The notes: generated by a model from the sequence alone, not told the origin. Positions 45,646 through 56,717 are shown, counted from the stretch's first letter. The stretch is DNA of 64,000 bases from Kuschelorhynchus macadamiae (GCA_030620095.1 JAUTXW010002403.1:62001-126000); one strand, 5' to 3'. Program-made: numbers and translations.

Positions 45646-46010
45646 TACTATAGGACACTAATAAGGCGATTTCTATTGCGAAAAATAAATGACCGACATT
45701 CTTTAATGAAGTTTCTGTTTTTAATTTCATAAGGGAGCATGTTATAAATCTTAGGTGCTATAACATCAGCAAATCTCTGATTACTATCATATTTTCTATA
45801 AGGAACTATTAGCAATTGATGAGTATTGTTTCGGGTCATATAGTGGTGGTTAACGGAGTTCTTGTTGTTGTACTTAAAACATCTTATACAAATGGCCAAC
45901 AAATACAAACATCTAACATTCAGGACATATTCGTTGTAGAGAAGGCTTGTTGAATATAATCTGTTTTTAAAATTAATTTTTACTTTGTGTTTTTGAAGTC
46001 GGGTTGAATA
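45646..46010 (-). pseudogene. LINE (CR1/L2-like) C-terminal fragment
   Basis: The minus strand reads LAICIRCFKYNNKNSVNHHY, MTRNNTHQLLIVPYRKYDSN and PKIYNMLPYEIKNRN with FKECRS-like closing. NHHYMTRN and the WN-LP-EIK-like closing are typical of the end of CR1/L2 proteins. Only the end survives. Confidence 0.7.
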
Positions 46011-46363
46011 GATTGTTACTTATAGTAAGCTTGTATAAAAAAAATCTCCGCTTATTTTACAGGGCCAGGGCCGCGCCAACCACGTATGCAAGGGGTGCAC
46101 CGCACCCAAGCGGCAGTGTCTAGGGAGAGGCAAATTTGGGAACGTAAAACATTATGAAGATGATGTTTTACCTATTTTGGAAGATCCTTTAAAATAACGA
46201 AAAAATATACTTAACAAGTTCACTACCGACAACGCATATGTGGCGTTAAACGCAAGTCGATCTTATGTGCCGACAACGTATAACGTTTTCGTTCTATCTA
46301 AAGTTTATTGCGTGTACTGTAAATTCTGCGGCATCTCAGTTGTACTTCGTCCATCAAGCAGGC

Positions 46364-48882
46364 ATGTTGCTTGAGCTCTTACGCAACCGTAAACGACGTA
46401 AAAAATCCAGATAAACTGTTAGAAGATTATTTATACGATTCTGATGTGTCATCAGACAGTGACTCGGATGATGGTTCGAGTAGTAACTCCATCGATGATA
46501 GTAACCAAGAAATGGATGTGAAACCTGTAGTTATTACTGATGATCATGATGTGAATAAGAAGGGTAGTAAGAAAAAGATGGTTTCTCCTCAAGAAAATAT
46601 TAAGTGGAATCAAGAAAATGAAAATATGTGTAATCTAAAGTTTGAGCAAGTTCCACGTCTCAAATGTATGCCTCCAGAAAATGCCAAACCTATAGACTTT
46701 TTTCACATGCTTCTCTGTTCTTCTTTTTTTGATATTATTTGCAATGACACAAATATTTATGCTGAGGAACTATTTTTGCAGCAAAACAAAGGGCGGACAC
46801 TGGATTGGAAACCTATAAGTAAAAATGAACTATATGTATTTTTTGGTTTGCTATTCCATATGGGCTATATACAAAGTACAAGATTACAACACTACTGGAG
46901 AACTCATAGATTATTTAATATTCCATGTTTTCGTGAGTACATGTCCCGCAATAGCACTTATTCTAAGATGCCAACATTTTGCTCGAAATCACAAAAAAAC
47001 GCGCCTAAGTCCGAAGATCGGCTATACAAAATAAGGCCAGTGATTGAATACTGTAATGAAAAAATCAGTGTTATCTATGTTCCTCATAGAGAACTTTTCC
47101 TAGACGAATCGATGATGTTATATCGAGGGAGATTGCCGTTCAGGCAATATATAAAAAACAAAGGACGCAAATATGGAATAAAGCTATATATGCTTACTGA
47201 ATCAAAATGATTCGTATTACATTTTGTAGTGTATAACTGACGACATCGGAGGTGTAGGATACGCAGCAAATGTTGTACTTCTTTTGATGAAAGATAAATT
47301 AAATATGGGTTATCCCTACACATGGACAGTTTTTACAATAGCTATATACTTGCAAAACAACATACTGTACAGGTACTATCCGAGCCAAAAGAAAAAATAA
47401 CCCAAAAGATGTTAAGGAAACAAAATTACAGCCAGGTGAGATGATCTGCAGTTCTGCTAATGGGCTTCTTGTGGGTAAACAGCGCGATAAAAGAAAGGTT
47501 CTGTATAATTCAACTGAACATACTAATGATATTGTTGTGACTAATAACAAGAGAGGGCAAGAAAAGTTAAAGCCGACACTTATAGCAGAATATAATCAGT
47601 ATATATCGGGCGTAGATCTGCAGGATCAAATGATATCTTATTATTTTGGTCAACGCAAATCTCTAAGATGGTACAAAAAGCTGGGCCTGCATATTATAAA
47701 TATGATGTTGTACAACGCCTACATTTTAAATAACCGCTACAGTGACAAGAAGTTGTCCTTGTACGATTTTAAATTATCTATTGTTCAAGATTTGCTTCAA
47801 CCTAGGTTAAGTAAGGTTAAAAGTGAGTGGATCAAACCGACCCTCCACTGCGACTCTGTGTCTATTGTGGCTCACACCTATTTTTACACTTCCTTAAGCA
47901 ACTCTAAATCCTCAAGAAGTCTTATCATTGCATTTGGGGAGGTATTCTTCAAGTCCTCAGGCAGCTGCCGGGTATTCACACAGCCCATGGCTGGTTGTCT
48001 TGTCATTTTCCATACATAGTGCATGTGATATCTTAGACCACAATGGCCAGTGTATAGGACTATTGCTGTTTTGCGCTTAATTCTGTTCATATTTATGAGA
48101 CTTTCTGTTATCCTCTTCTTCATAGGAAGGGAGATAAATGCCTTTGCATGGGACAGACCTGGCAGTCCAAGCCAATAGAGATTAGCTTTTCCCTCAACCA
48201 AGTCCAAAATTGCGCGCTTGGCCGTTTCGTGGGCTATTCTTAAAGCTGGTTCAGGTCCCACGAATCTTGTCTCTGCTCCTTTCTTTGTTAGAAGATCCGC
48301 AGACTCATTTCCCTCCAAACCCGCATGCCCTGGTATCCAGATAAGGGCGATTTTATTGTCGCTCCCCAGGCCAATAAGTGCCTTTTGTCAGTTCCAAACT
48401 GTTTTGAATGTACCGTGACTCGCTTCAAGTGCTTTAAGGGCCGCTTGACTAGCCGAGAATATTTTTATCGTTTTATATGTTATTTGTTGGTCCTGCAACA
48501 TTCTAGCACACAATTGGATAGCATAAACTTCTGCTTGGAATATTGAGGTGTTATGTCCAGGCTTACTGACAGAGCAACCTTCGGCCTGTTCCCATGGATT
48601 CCAGCTCCTACACCTTTATTGGTTTTGGAGCCGTCTGCGAATAGGCACAGCTCTCCTTTCCAGTTCCACCTAAAGAAGTGATTCAACCAATGGATGTAGA
48701 AGTAAGAAACGTTAAAAGCTGATCTTCTAAAGAAAAGTCGAAAAAAGAAGGGTGATAGAAGTTTGAGAAGGCGATGTAAGAACTATTGGTCCAAGAAAAT
48801 CAGGAAGGATACTTTTGTTCGGATTGCCCAAGATCTCCAGGTCTTTGTTTAGAACCATGTTTTGGCGAATATCATAATGTAA
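46364..48882 (+). pseudogene. piggyBac-type transposase, broken and interrupted
   Basis: The acidic N-terminus (LLEDYLYDSDVSSDSDSDDG) and the DDE_Tnp_1_7 start (FFDIICNDTNIYAEELF, ISKNELYVFFGLLFHMGYIQ) are followed by the first catalytic Asp in LFLDESMMLYRGRLPFRQY (about 47105). Frame shifts near 47210-47440 remove the second Asp block. IRRKSLRWYKKLG-type sequence and YISGVDLQDQMISYY (third Asp, about 47615) follow. The frame then enters an inserted LINE at about 47811. The Cys-rich tail is recognisable beyond it at 48775-48882 (CRRCKN, CPRSPGLCLEPCFGEY-like). The only ATG near the start (46364) is out of frame by one base loss. Different family from the intact piggyBac at 23053. Confidence 0.85.
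47811..48668 (-). pseudogene. LINE 3' end with RNase H domain, copy 2, inserted in piggyBac element 2
   Basis: The minus strand reads GELCLFADGSKTNKGVGAGI, HGNRPKVALSVSL (48655-48560), a short frame change, then GHAGLEGNESADLLTKKGAE and TRFVGPEPALRIAHETAKRA, MKKRITESLINMNRIKRKT, ending DLELLKEV at 47884. Catalytic Asp of FADGSK is kept. The 3' untranslated end (complement of GGATCAAACCGACCCTCC) matches copy 1 at 27760-27805. 5' truncation at the start of the RNase H domain is typical of LINE insertion. Confidence 0.85.
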
Positions 48883-49033
48883 AACCATAATATATTAGCG
48901 TGTTTTTCTTTTGCATTACTTGTCTAATATATTTGTATTCTTTTTAATAAAGATACTTGTTGTATTTAACAAGAATTAGGTAAATATTCCAAAATATCAA
49001 CCACCCGTGCGTTGTCGGCTTATTGATTGAAAA

Positions 49034-49460
49034 TATCATACGATGTGCAGGCAACGCTCCAACGAAAATGGATCAACTAGTCTATATGAAACAACGGCAA
49101 GCGAATACGCTCTAGGTCCATTACCAAATTTGGTTCGATTCCCAGATATTGCGAAATCTTTACATTTTTGTGATAAGGCAAAACGATTTACACTTGACAA
49201 GTTGAAACAGGGTTTATTTTTCAAAACCTGTCCTGGGTGACTAATCCTTGGACGGACCTTGGTTGCTTTCGACCTTTCTGGGTCTCATCAGTTCGGCGAA
49301 AAAGCCATAGATCTTGTAAATATATCGAATTTTGATATGTTTGTTGGGACCACAAATAGCAATACTTGACCGCCATATTGGAGCCACCATCATGTATTTT
49401 TTATACACAAAAGCGTCAAATTATATTGTTTATGGGAGAGATTATGTAGAAGTAGGTGAA
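49034..49460. other. Unidentified sequence with open frames
   Basis: Both strands are open over 49043-49240, but I recognise no motif. Confidence 0.35.
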
Positions 49461-49464
49461 AATC

Positions 49465-49830
49465 AGTGCTGGGTATCACTTAAGTCACTTATCAGAAGTG
49501 ACCGTATGAGTGACTTGAAATAACCGGTAATTTTTAAAAGGGAACAATTCTTGAAAATGACTGCAAAAATTTCCAAAAGTGACCGGTCATTTTCTTATAA
49601 TTGGCCGATTTTCGAAAATGATCGCATAAAAAACCTAAAATGACCTTTATAAGTGACGATTTTTCATAAATTGTTTTGAATAAAAAACTAATTAAATGCC
49701 TTTTTTATTTAACGGTTTAAGTTTGGTACCAATTGAAAGCTGAAGATAAAAGCTACCTTCAAATGTTATTTAAAAATAGAAATGACCATAAGTGACCGAG
49801 ATTATTCGGTAAACCCCAGCTACATATCGA
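49465..49830. repeat. Repeat rich in (A)AGTGACCGGTCATTT words
   Basis: AAGTGAC or its complement occurs many times, including the perfect palindrome TGACCGGTCA at 49581 and a relative, AACCGGTAA, near 49522. GTGCTGGGTATCACTTA at the start and AAGTGACCG-ATTATTCGGTAAACCCCAGC at the end may be mirrored termini. The same palindrome recurs at about 50231. Confidence 0.5.
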
Positions 49831-49933
49831 TGTTATCGGGGTATAAACATAATTTGGTACATTCTCGATGTGAAGCTTCGTGGCGGGGTCTTCGTTTATT
49901 TTTAAGAAAACTTATTATTAATAAAAATGCGAA

Positions 49934-49949
49934 TTAGGTTAGGTTAGGG
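49934..49949 (+). repeat. Short interstitial (TTAGG)3
   Basis: TTAGGTTAGGTTAGGG matches three units of the common insect telomere repeat. Too short to prove telomeric origin. Confidence 0.5.
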
Positions 49950-50640
49950 TTGGTTAGATAATAGAGATGGTTGGATGTGTTAGAACGAAATTCCGGCTCC
50001 ATATTAAAACAAGGATTTTTTTAGCAAAACCTATACTGTCGGGTAGATCTGTTCTGTCAGCGTTAGGTTAGCCCAGGTTCGTCAATAAAATCATCATTGA
50101 AGTCATAAACCAACATTAAAGCCATAAACCATCATTAAAGCTATATAATAAATAATACAAATTCTGTTGTACCATGAAAAGAACTATATAAAATAAATGT
50201 CATAAGTGACCAATTTACAAATGAAAAATGACCGGTCATTTGTCAATACTAATTTGAATCAACCAAAAAAACATACATATCTACAAAAAGCAGTATGATA
50301 TTCATATTCTCTATACTAACACACAAAAGCCTTTAACGTAATATACTGATTTGTTCATCTGTGATATAATATAGCGAAATAAAAAAATCAATACATATAG
50401 GACACAGGGCGTCAATATTATTTATATTATTGTCAACGTCCAACATCGACTTCCATTTCAATTGGCTTTTTCTGAATAATTTTAGTGTTCATTTCATTAT
50501 GTTCCGAAGTATTTTTGCCTTACATTCACCAATATGTCCTGAACAAACAAAACAATGCCGCTGTCAAATTAACAATTCTTGCTGCTAGGGCGCAGACTCG
50601 CCACTCTGCCTTGAAATTCTGAAAACGTGCCAAATATTCT
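49950..50640. other. Intergenic, no gene recognised
   Basis: Contains one more TGACCGGTCA palindrome near 50231 and is otherwise AT-rich. Confidence 0.5.
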
Positions 50641-50979
50641 ACTGCTGAATGCTGAGTTTCGCTGCAGTTTCTCCGCCCGCCGACAGACTGATTCTGACTG
50701 ATTTTAAATATTTAATTCCCAATCTAGTTTCAAAAAAATTCCTTAGGTATCACGTGGTAATTTTTATTACAAATCGTAAAAAATCATATAATGAGGCGTC
50801 GTTCACTTTTACGCGCCAGCATCGAACAATTCAAGCGATCTTTGCCCTTGATATTATTGCTGCGTAAACCTGACTTTTCGTTTTCATTCTCTGTCAGAGA
50901 CGCCGACTGCGATAGTGATAGAGTTCGGGACGGTAGTGAAAGTGCTTTGAAATTCGCCCAAGAACCGAGAGAAAACATA

Positions 50980-51048
50980 ATGGGAACTAGCGGAGAAAAG
51001 AATGGACTTTTGTTGTACTACAATCAGTTTTCGTTTTATTCTCAAAAG
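50980..51048 (+). CDS. Probable first coding exon of a GDAP1-like GST-fold protein
   Basis: An ATG at 50980 (context AACATAATGG) opens 23 codons: MGTSGEKNGLLLYYNQFSFY then SQK, followed by a GTAGAT donor. LLLYYNQFSFYSQKV matches the first strand and helix start of the thioredoxin-fold GST domain in GDAP1-like proteins, mitochondrial outer-membrane proteins linked to mitochondrial dynamics. The preceding 300 bp are richer in GC than most of the window and may hold the 5' UTR and promoter. No following exon was recognised before 64000, so the first intron would exceed 12 kb and be filled with transposons. Short exon, so the identification is tentative. Confidence 0.5.
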
Positions 51049-51702
51049 GTAGATAAAGTGATCGATTGTTTTTCTACTGTTTGACATTTCATAATATTTA
51101 TGACCGGCAGATATCATTCGCCATGTGTGTGTGCATAAGTTTTTAAACGATTGTTTGTACATGACCTAGCTTCGACTGTGGGTAAATCTTAGGTCGTTCG
51201 CATTATATGCTATAAATAGTCTCGGCAGTAATATTTGCAAATATTTTTGTATTTAAATTGTTAACGTTGGTCAAATTTATTTGGTACTTATTGATTTATT
51301 CTGGGGAGTAGAGATAGTGCAAAACCCAATCCTAAAAGCAAAAATTATTTTTTCCAGTTTCAAACTTATTAGTTGATCTCGTGATGATCAACGTATTCTA
51401 TTATAGGTAGTTAAACCATGTGATCGTTTTATTATATAAATTTATTGATACTTTGAAGAAAATACCTACTGCCTAGAAATCGTAAAAACAGTGTCAAGTA
51501 AAAAATTATTTTTAGATATTATCCAAACTGACACAAAATATAAGTGTAAAATAAGCATAATTATAGTATAATTCATGCTAACTTAATTCAAATATTAACA
51601 AATAATCTGATATTTTAGCAATTTCTATAAATTATTTTAGTGAATATTCCTAACATAGTATTCTACATACGTACTATTTTTTTAAAAATTTAACCCAATC
51701 CT
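51049..51702. other. Probable intron, nothing recognised
   Basis: AT-rich sequence after the putative GDAP1-like donor site. Confidence 0.4.
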
Positions 51703-52125
51703 CAGAGGCGTAGCTACGCCCCCTCCAGCCCCCATAATGCGGGGGATTATAATAGTATGGATTTACCTTTTTCTTAGTCATCAGTTATTTTCCGGGCCTT
51801 TACCCCAATATGCCAAAAACAAATTGTAGTTGTGCCACGGCCCTAGCCTTCTATAAAATACGTATGTGCAGTGGCGTAGCCACGGGGAAAGATATGAGGA
51901 ATATATCCTTCCCCAAGGCTTCTTAAATACAGTCGAATTATTAAAAATATTTTAAATTTGTATTTTTTCTTTTGGTAAAATATTTACTATACTACTAGTT
52001 TTGCAATATCTGTTGACTTTTTGTTGTTTCTTGCATTCTCTTTGATTAAAGTCGATCAACAACTAACAACCGGGTTAAATAATAAAAATATATCCTCCAA
52101 GTACTAAATCTGACTATGTCACTGA
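51703..52125. repeat. hAT-like termini, possible small non-autonomous elements
   Basis: CAGAGGCGTAGCTACGCCCC at 51703 and CAGTGGCGTAGCCACGGGG at 51869 are hAT-style ends in the same orientation. ACTATGTCACTG ending at 52125 may be the right end of the second. No good target duplications seen. Confidence 0.35.
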
Positions 52126-52219
52126 TATGTAGGCATATGATTTTTCCTAAAGGGATATATAGTAACACCTTTATTGCAATACTTTTAAAAATAATGTTTC
52201 AATAATCTGCTATCATTGG

Positions 52220-52988
52220 CAGTGGTGGCTCGTCAGGGGACGCGGGTGAAGCGCCGCTTCACTTACATTTTTTAATCAATTTACTTAAAAATAAAAATAT
52301 TTTTAAAATATTAAGCCTTTTTTAATCTACATTTTTATTATAAAACTGTAGTATGTTTTATATAAATTCACATTATTTACTTAATTATACCACCATTTTC
52401 TATCAAAACTAGTGCCTTATATACCAAAAAAATAATAGTGACTTAAAAACGTAGCGCTCTGAACATCTTTTCATAAAAGCGACCCGTTGAGGAATCACAA
52501 TCAGCAGTAACAAATTCCGCATCAGAGCCCCCCCGCACGTCGGATTTCTCGCTTAGATTTGTTCACGGCAATTGCTATGGCAATGCAATGGTGAATATCC
52601 GTAAGCCAAATAGAGATGGAAGCGGCATAAAAGTGCTGCTGCAGGCTGCAGGCGCTTGTTCGCTTGTTATAGAATTAGTGTAAATTAGTTCGTTCGAATC
52701 ATCATAGGCGGAAGCAGTTTTGCATCGATCGAATCAAATCGAAATTAGCTTTAAGACATAGGTACATAGCTGTTTTTTAAGATCAAAACAATATATTTAA
52801 AATCTTATAAATTAATACTATTTTCCGTAAGTATTAAAAAACGCCTCAAAGCTATGGATAATTAACATCACAAAAAGGTTAAAAAAATAGCCATTTTGGG
52901 CGTGGCACCCCGACAAATTTTCGTCTGCGGCGCTCTACATGTAGCTACGCTGCGCTTCACCCATTCCTAAATCCACGAGCCGCCACTG
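52220..52988. mobile_element. hAT MITE with perfect 8-bp target duplication
   Basis: The left end CAGTGGTGGCTCGTC and right end CACGAGCCGCCACTG are inverted. ATCATTGG occurs exactly on both sides (52212-52219 and 52989-52996). 769 bp, no transposase. The inner GTGAAGCGCCGCTTCAC at the left and GCTGCGCTTCACCCATTCC at the right suggest longer imperfect ends. The end sequence resembles hAT element 2 (CAGTGGCGGCTCGTGG). Confidence 0.93.
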
Positions 52989-53134
52989 ATCATTGGTTTA
53001 TATAACGAGCTATATGTAGACGATAATCTAGCAGCAATGATTTAAATAACACTCTTGACTTGATATTTTCTTTTAGTTTAGCCACATCTAACGGTAAAAA
53101 TCTCATATAAAAAAGTAAATGAAGACTAGACTTT

Positions 53135-53545
53135 TTTTGACAGCTGTCAAAATATTTTTGTAAAATAAATAACCTATCCGAGAATTTTCTCTTAAAAAAA
53201 ATACAATAAAAATTTTGTATATACATGTCAAATTTTTTAAAAATAAATTACGGCAATAAAAGTTACACTGAACTGTGAAAAGCATATTTAGAAATTTCAA
53301 GCAAGTCAAACATTGAAGGAAAAAACAATTTTTTGACAGCTGTCAAAATTTTTTTTTAATAAATTACGCTAATAAAAGTTATATGGAACTGTGAAAATCG
53401 TATTTAAAAATTTTAAAGTTTAGAAGCTACGGCGTTTTTTTAACAGCTGTTGAAATATTTTTTATTAATTACGAAAACGGGCTAACGAAAACCGTATTTA
53501 AAAATTTTAAGTAGTGTAGAGGTTGTGGAAAAAACAGTTTTTTTG
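53135..53545 (+). repeat. Tandem repeat with a TTTTGACAGCTGTCAAAA palindrome
   Basis: The 18-bp palindrome is perfect at 53135-53152 and 53331-53348, and degenerate (TTTAACAGCTGTTGAA) near 53439. Between them a unit with AATAAATTACG-(G/C)-AATAAAAGTTA, GAACTGTGAAAA and TATTTA-AAATTT repeats at about 110-bp spacing, three times with one partial. Confidence 0.8.
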
Positions 53546-53735
53546 CAATTATCAATCAGTATAGTCCATACAGTATACTAGTAGAATAATTAGTTTAGTT
53601 TTATATACAAAGAGATCAAAGAAGTTTGGCGTACTTCACTATTTTTTTTAACTAATGGCTTTAAAACGAAAGGCATTTTCGTTTTTTAGTGACTGCTTTA
53701 TATCTCTAGGACTATCCTGCATAATGGGAAAAATG

Positions 53736-55711
53736 TACAGGGTTATTTTTTTAATAATTGGAATTTCCCAAAGATTTACATGGCGGCAATTTTAAAAACT
53801 AAAGACAATTGGAAAATTACTAAATCACTATCAACTTTGTTGTTTTAAATGTGATATCCTGTGTTTTTGACATTTTTGGATTCTCCTCATTCTCCCCTTT
53901 CCCAAAATGTATAATTTGCCTATATTCGGGACAGTAGTTTTTGACTTATTTCACTTTAAAGTTTCCACTTATGACAATTTCACAGATATGCAGTCATACT
54001 TAAATCGCGGTACCCATGAAATGAAGAAATCGCTTTACCCATGGAATGTTACCAACAAAAACAAAACACTTACTTTTATTCGTACGTAAAATATTTTATT
54101 GATTTTACGGAAAACAAAATTAATAAAATTTAAAATACAATTTACGGAAGAAGAAAAACTAAAAATTTTTCAACTTTATTTTACAAATGCGTCAATTGCA
54201 GTCCGACAATACCGGCTGCTATATCCTGGTGCAAGAGTTCCGTCAAGAAAAACTGTTGCATATATAGTAAAAAATGACGCACAAAGAAAATCCTTGCAGA
54301 GGCAAAGAAGACAAGCAAATTTTGACTTGGACGAGGAATTATCCATATTATTATATTTTGAAGGTAAAAAATTCTTTCCTTAGCTAGTCTAAATGTTAAA
54401 TTAAAACCAATTTTTAGAAAATCCAAGTAGATCGATTCCGGACGTCGCGTCACTCGGATAACCGTGGTTTTATATCCGTTCAGTGCTAAAAAAAATCGAT
54501 GGCGATTAGACCAGTGCAACTATTAACCAACACTTCCACTTCTATGAGGATATGGTGACCAGACTAAGGCAAGATGTGTTGTTATTCAGAAGGATTTTGT
54601 GGTGTGATGAGGCTTGGTTTACCACAGCCGGAATGTTTAATTGAAAAAACAAGCACCAAGAACAACGCAACAATAAATCCGCATATAATTGAAGAGTGAA
54701 AGAGACAAGGGCGAAAGTGAATAAATGTGAGGTGCGGCATCTTGGAAAACCAAATTATTGGTCTGATATTATTGAGGGTATATTAACGGGAGAACGATAT
54801 TTAAATCTATTAAATAACGAAAATGAATTTTTTTTTGGAGCAGATTCCTTTAAGCACTTATAACCAAACAGTTTGCCACCAAGATGGCGCACCACCACAC
54901 AACATTCGAGAGGTTTCACAGTTTTTTTAAATGCTCGATATAATTTGTGGATTGGCAAATATGGCCATATTCATTGGCTCGCGAACAGTCCTGACCTTAC
55001 ACCTTTGGACAATTTTTTGTGGGGATACCTAAAGGATAGAGTGTATCATAATAGAACGGACAGTGTTGATGAGTTGAACAGTGTATGAAATTAGGGTTTT
55101 AAATACAGAATGTCCCACCTTCATTACCCAAGCAATTAGGAAACTGGAAAGAGTGTTTCAAAATTGCTTGGATAATGGAGGAGGTCAAGTAAATAGGCTG
55201 TAAAAATATTAATTACTAGTTCTTGTTTTGTTTTAGTTTGTTCGTTTGTTCGTTATCACATTAAATATATTTTTTTTACAATTTACTGTTTTGTTTTTCA
55301 TGTGTGACATTCCATGGGTAAAGCGATTTAAGTATCTGTGGATTGCGTTCACATTCAACGGGGCTCCTTTGTTTTTAGTTGACATTTCATCATTTCATGG
55401 GTACCTCGATTTAAGTATGGCTGCATATCTGTGAAATTGTCATATGTGGTAACTTTAAAGTGGAATAAGTCAAAAACTACTGTTCTGAATATAGACAAAT
55501 CATATATTTCTGGAAAAGGGAAAATGACGAGAATCCAAAAATGTCAAAAAATACAGGGTGTCCCATTTATAATAACAAAGTTCATGGTGATTTAGTGATT
55601 TTACGATCGTCTTGCCTCCATGTATATCTTTAGGAAATTCCTTATAACTTTCCATTTATTTGTATCTTGAAAAAATAAGTCTCTCAGGGGATAGCAAAAA
55701 ATATCCCTGTA
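53736..55711 (+). mobile_element. Mariner-like element 4 with ~300-bp inverted ends
   Basis: The left end TACAGGGTTATTTTTT and the right end (complement TACAGGGATATTTTTT) extend inward over about 300 bp: GGAATTTCC, ACTAAATCAC, TTTGACATTTTTGGATTCTC, AGTAGTTTTTGACTTATT, GACAATTTCACAGATATGCA and CCCATGAAATGA all recur mirrored. The left arm lacks about 60 bp found in the right. TA at both edges. Enclosed transposase lies on the plus strand. Confidence 0.88.
54110..55203 (+). pseudogene. Mariner-like transposase, degraded
   Basis: The N-terminal helix-turn-helix is near 54120 (FTEEEKLKIFQLYFTNASIA, RLLYPGARVPSRKT). Further blocks: LWCDEAWFTTAGMFN with the first catalytic Asp (54601), GILTGERYLNLLNNE (54785), HQDGAPPHNIREV with the second Asp in a shifted frame (about 54880), then LNARYNLWIGKYGHIHW and SPDLTPLDNFLWGYLKDRVY (54990-55045), closing with LDNGGGQVNRL at 55165-55203. 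Allowing for one inserted T near 54925, I count 40 residues between the second Asp and the last Asp of LTPLD. Stops and shifts make it inactive. Similar to the transposase at 15478-16060. Confidence 0.85.
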
Positions 55712-55950
55712 CTGTACTACTTATACACAAACAAAATTTGTTTAAACGCTCTTGAAATATATTTTTCCTATTAAGGCTCTGTTTCATCCATCTGGGGAAT
55801 CCTGTATAATAGAAAAAAAATTTCAGTGGACTATTCTGTATAGTAGAAAAACAAATAGTAAAAAATTAAAGAAGTTTGACGCATTTCACTGTCTTCTAAG
55901 TAAGCCAAATTCAATGTAATAGGTTTTAAATATCGGCCCATAAATAAAAG
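55712..55950. other. Flank of mariner-like element 4
   Basis: AAAGAAGTTTGACGCATTTC followed by ACTGT at 55867 matches AAAGAAGTTTGGCGTACTTC and ACTAT at 53617, outside the left end. These are direct, not inverted, copies. Confidence 0.6.
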
Positions 55951-55954
55951 GCAG

Positions 55955-56460
55955 CGATTACAAGTATGGCGTCGGGTTTATTTAAATACCATACAGCAAT
56001 ATAGGGCAGAAAACTGTCCAATCATATTTCTTGACGAAACACTGTTTGATACCCATAACACTCCCAAAAAAGGATGAAACGTTTCAACAAGTAAGTGCCA
56101 AACCAAAGCACCCTCAAATAAAGGACAGCGGATTACAATTTTGCATGCGGGTTCGGAAAGAACAACACAACTATCTTCGAAGAACATGGCCAATTCATCA
56201 TTGGATTATCATCAAGAAGATTATCATCATGAAAGATTGGTTTCAAAATCGCCTTCTTCCAAAATATTCCAAAAAATAGCGTAATTGTGATGGACAGTAT
56301 TAGCTACCACAGTCGCCAAATGAATACATTGCCGAATTCAAACAATACAAAGAGAACTTCCGCACTATCTGATGAAAAATGATATATATTCGAGATATTT
56401 AATTTTAGAACGTTTAATTTTGGAGAAGGTTTCAACTAATTCCAAGACAACATGGCAACA
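55955..56460 (+). pseudogene. Tc1-like transposase fragment, DD82E-related
   Basis: In shifting frames: YLNTIQQYRAENCPIIFLDE then TLFD with the first Asp (about 56030), ITILHAGS, a WFQNRLLPKYSKK run (56232), a VIVMDSISYHSRQM-like stretch with the second Asp (56285-56320), NTKRTSALSD and MKNDIYSRY. The layout matches the 35909 transposase. The final Glu block is missing, and no ends were found. Confidence 0.7.
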
Positions 56461-56700
56461 TTGCTATTTGCTTGGACATCATTATGATGACATTCTCATC
56501 ATCTGTGATTTGTCAACAAAGAAGTATAAAAAACACTGTAGGTTTGAAACCGATTCAATTATTCTATTTTGTTTTTTTTTTTTTTTTTGGAAAGTATAAA
56601 CTAATTTTTTAATAAATTGTGGTTTGTTAGCATAATATCGGCGTGTATAAAAAAATAGTAAAAACCTGTTATTTAAACTTTTTGAGCTGCGTCCACATCT
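56461..56700. other. Spacer with a T19 run
   Basis: A 19-base T run at 56571-56589, otherwise AT-rich. No gene. Confidence 0.5.
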
Positions 56701-56717
56701 GTATCACTTGTCCGTAG

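Larger units (their letters stand above)
46211..49033 (+). mobile_element. piggyBac element 2, decayed, split by a LINE
   Basis: Left TTAA at 46211-46214 is followed by CAAGTTCACTACCGACAACG. On the right, GCGTTGTCGGCTTATTGATTG (49009-49029) is its approximate inverse (CCGACAACGCA identical). The right TTAA has become AAAA. A repeated CCGACAACGTA word occurs at 46267. The interior reads as a second, distinct piggyBac transposase interrupted at 47811-48668. Confidence 0.7.

Noticed and set aside
46080..46140. GGTGCACCGCACCC palindrome as a transposon end
   Set aside because: Resembles a terminus (GCAAGGGGTGCACCGCACCC), but no partner end or target duplication was found.
49934..49949. Telomere or ancient fusion point
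   Set aside because: Only three TTAGG units. Too short to argue for more than chance or slippage.
50649..51162. Longer protein around the GDAP1-like exon
   Set aside because: Frames upstream of 50980 are not similar to any GST-like protein. I kept only the ATG-to-donor exon.
53135..53545. CRISPR-like array
   Set aside because: The repeats are AT-rich, degenerate, about 110 bp apart with similar spacers, and the genome is eukaryotic.
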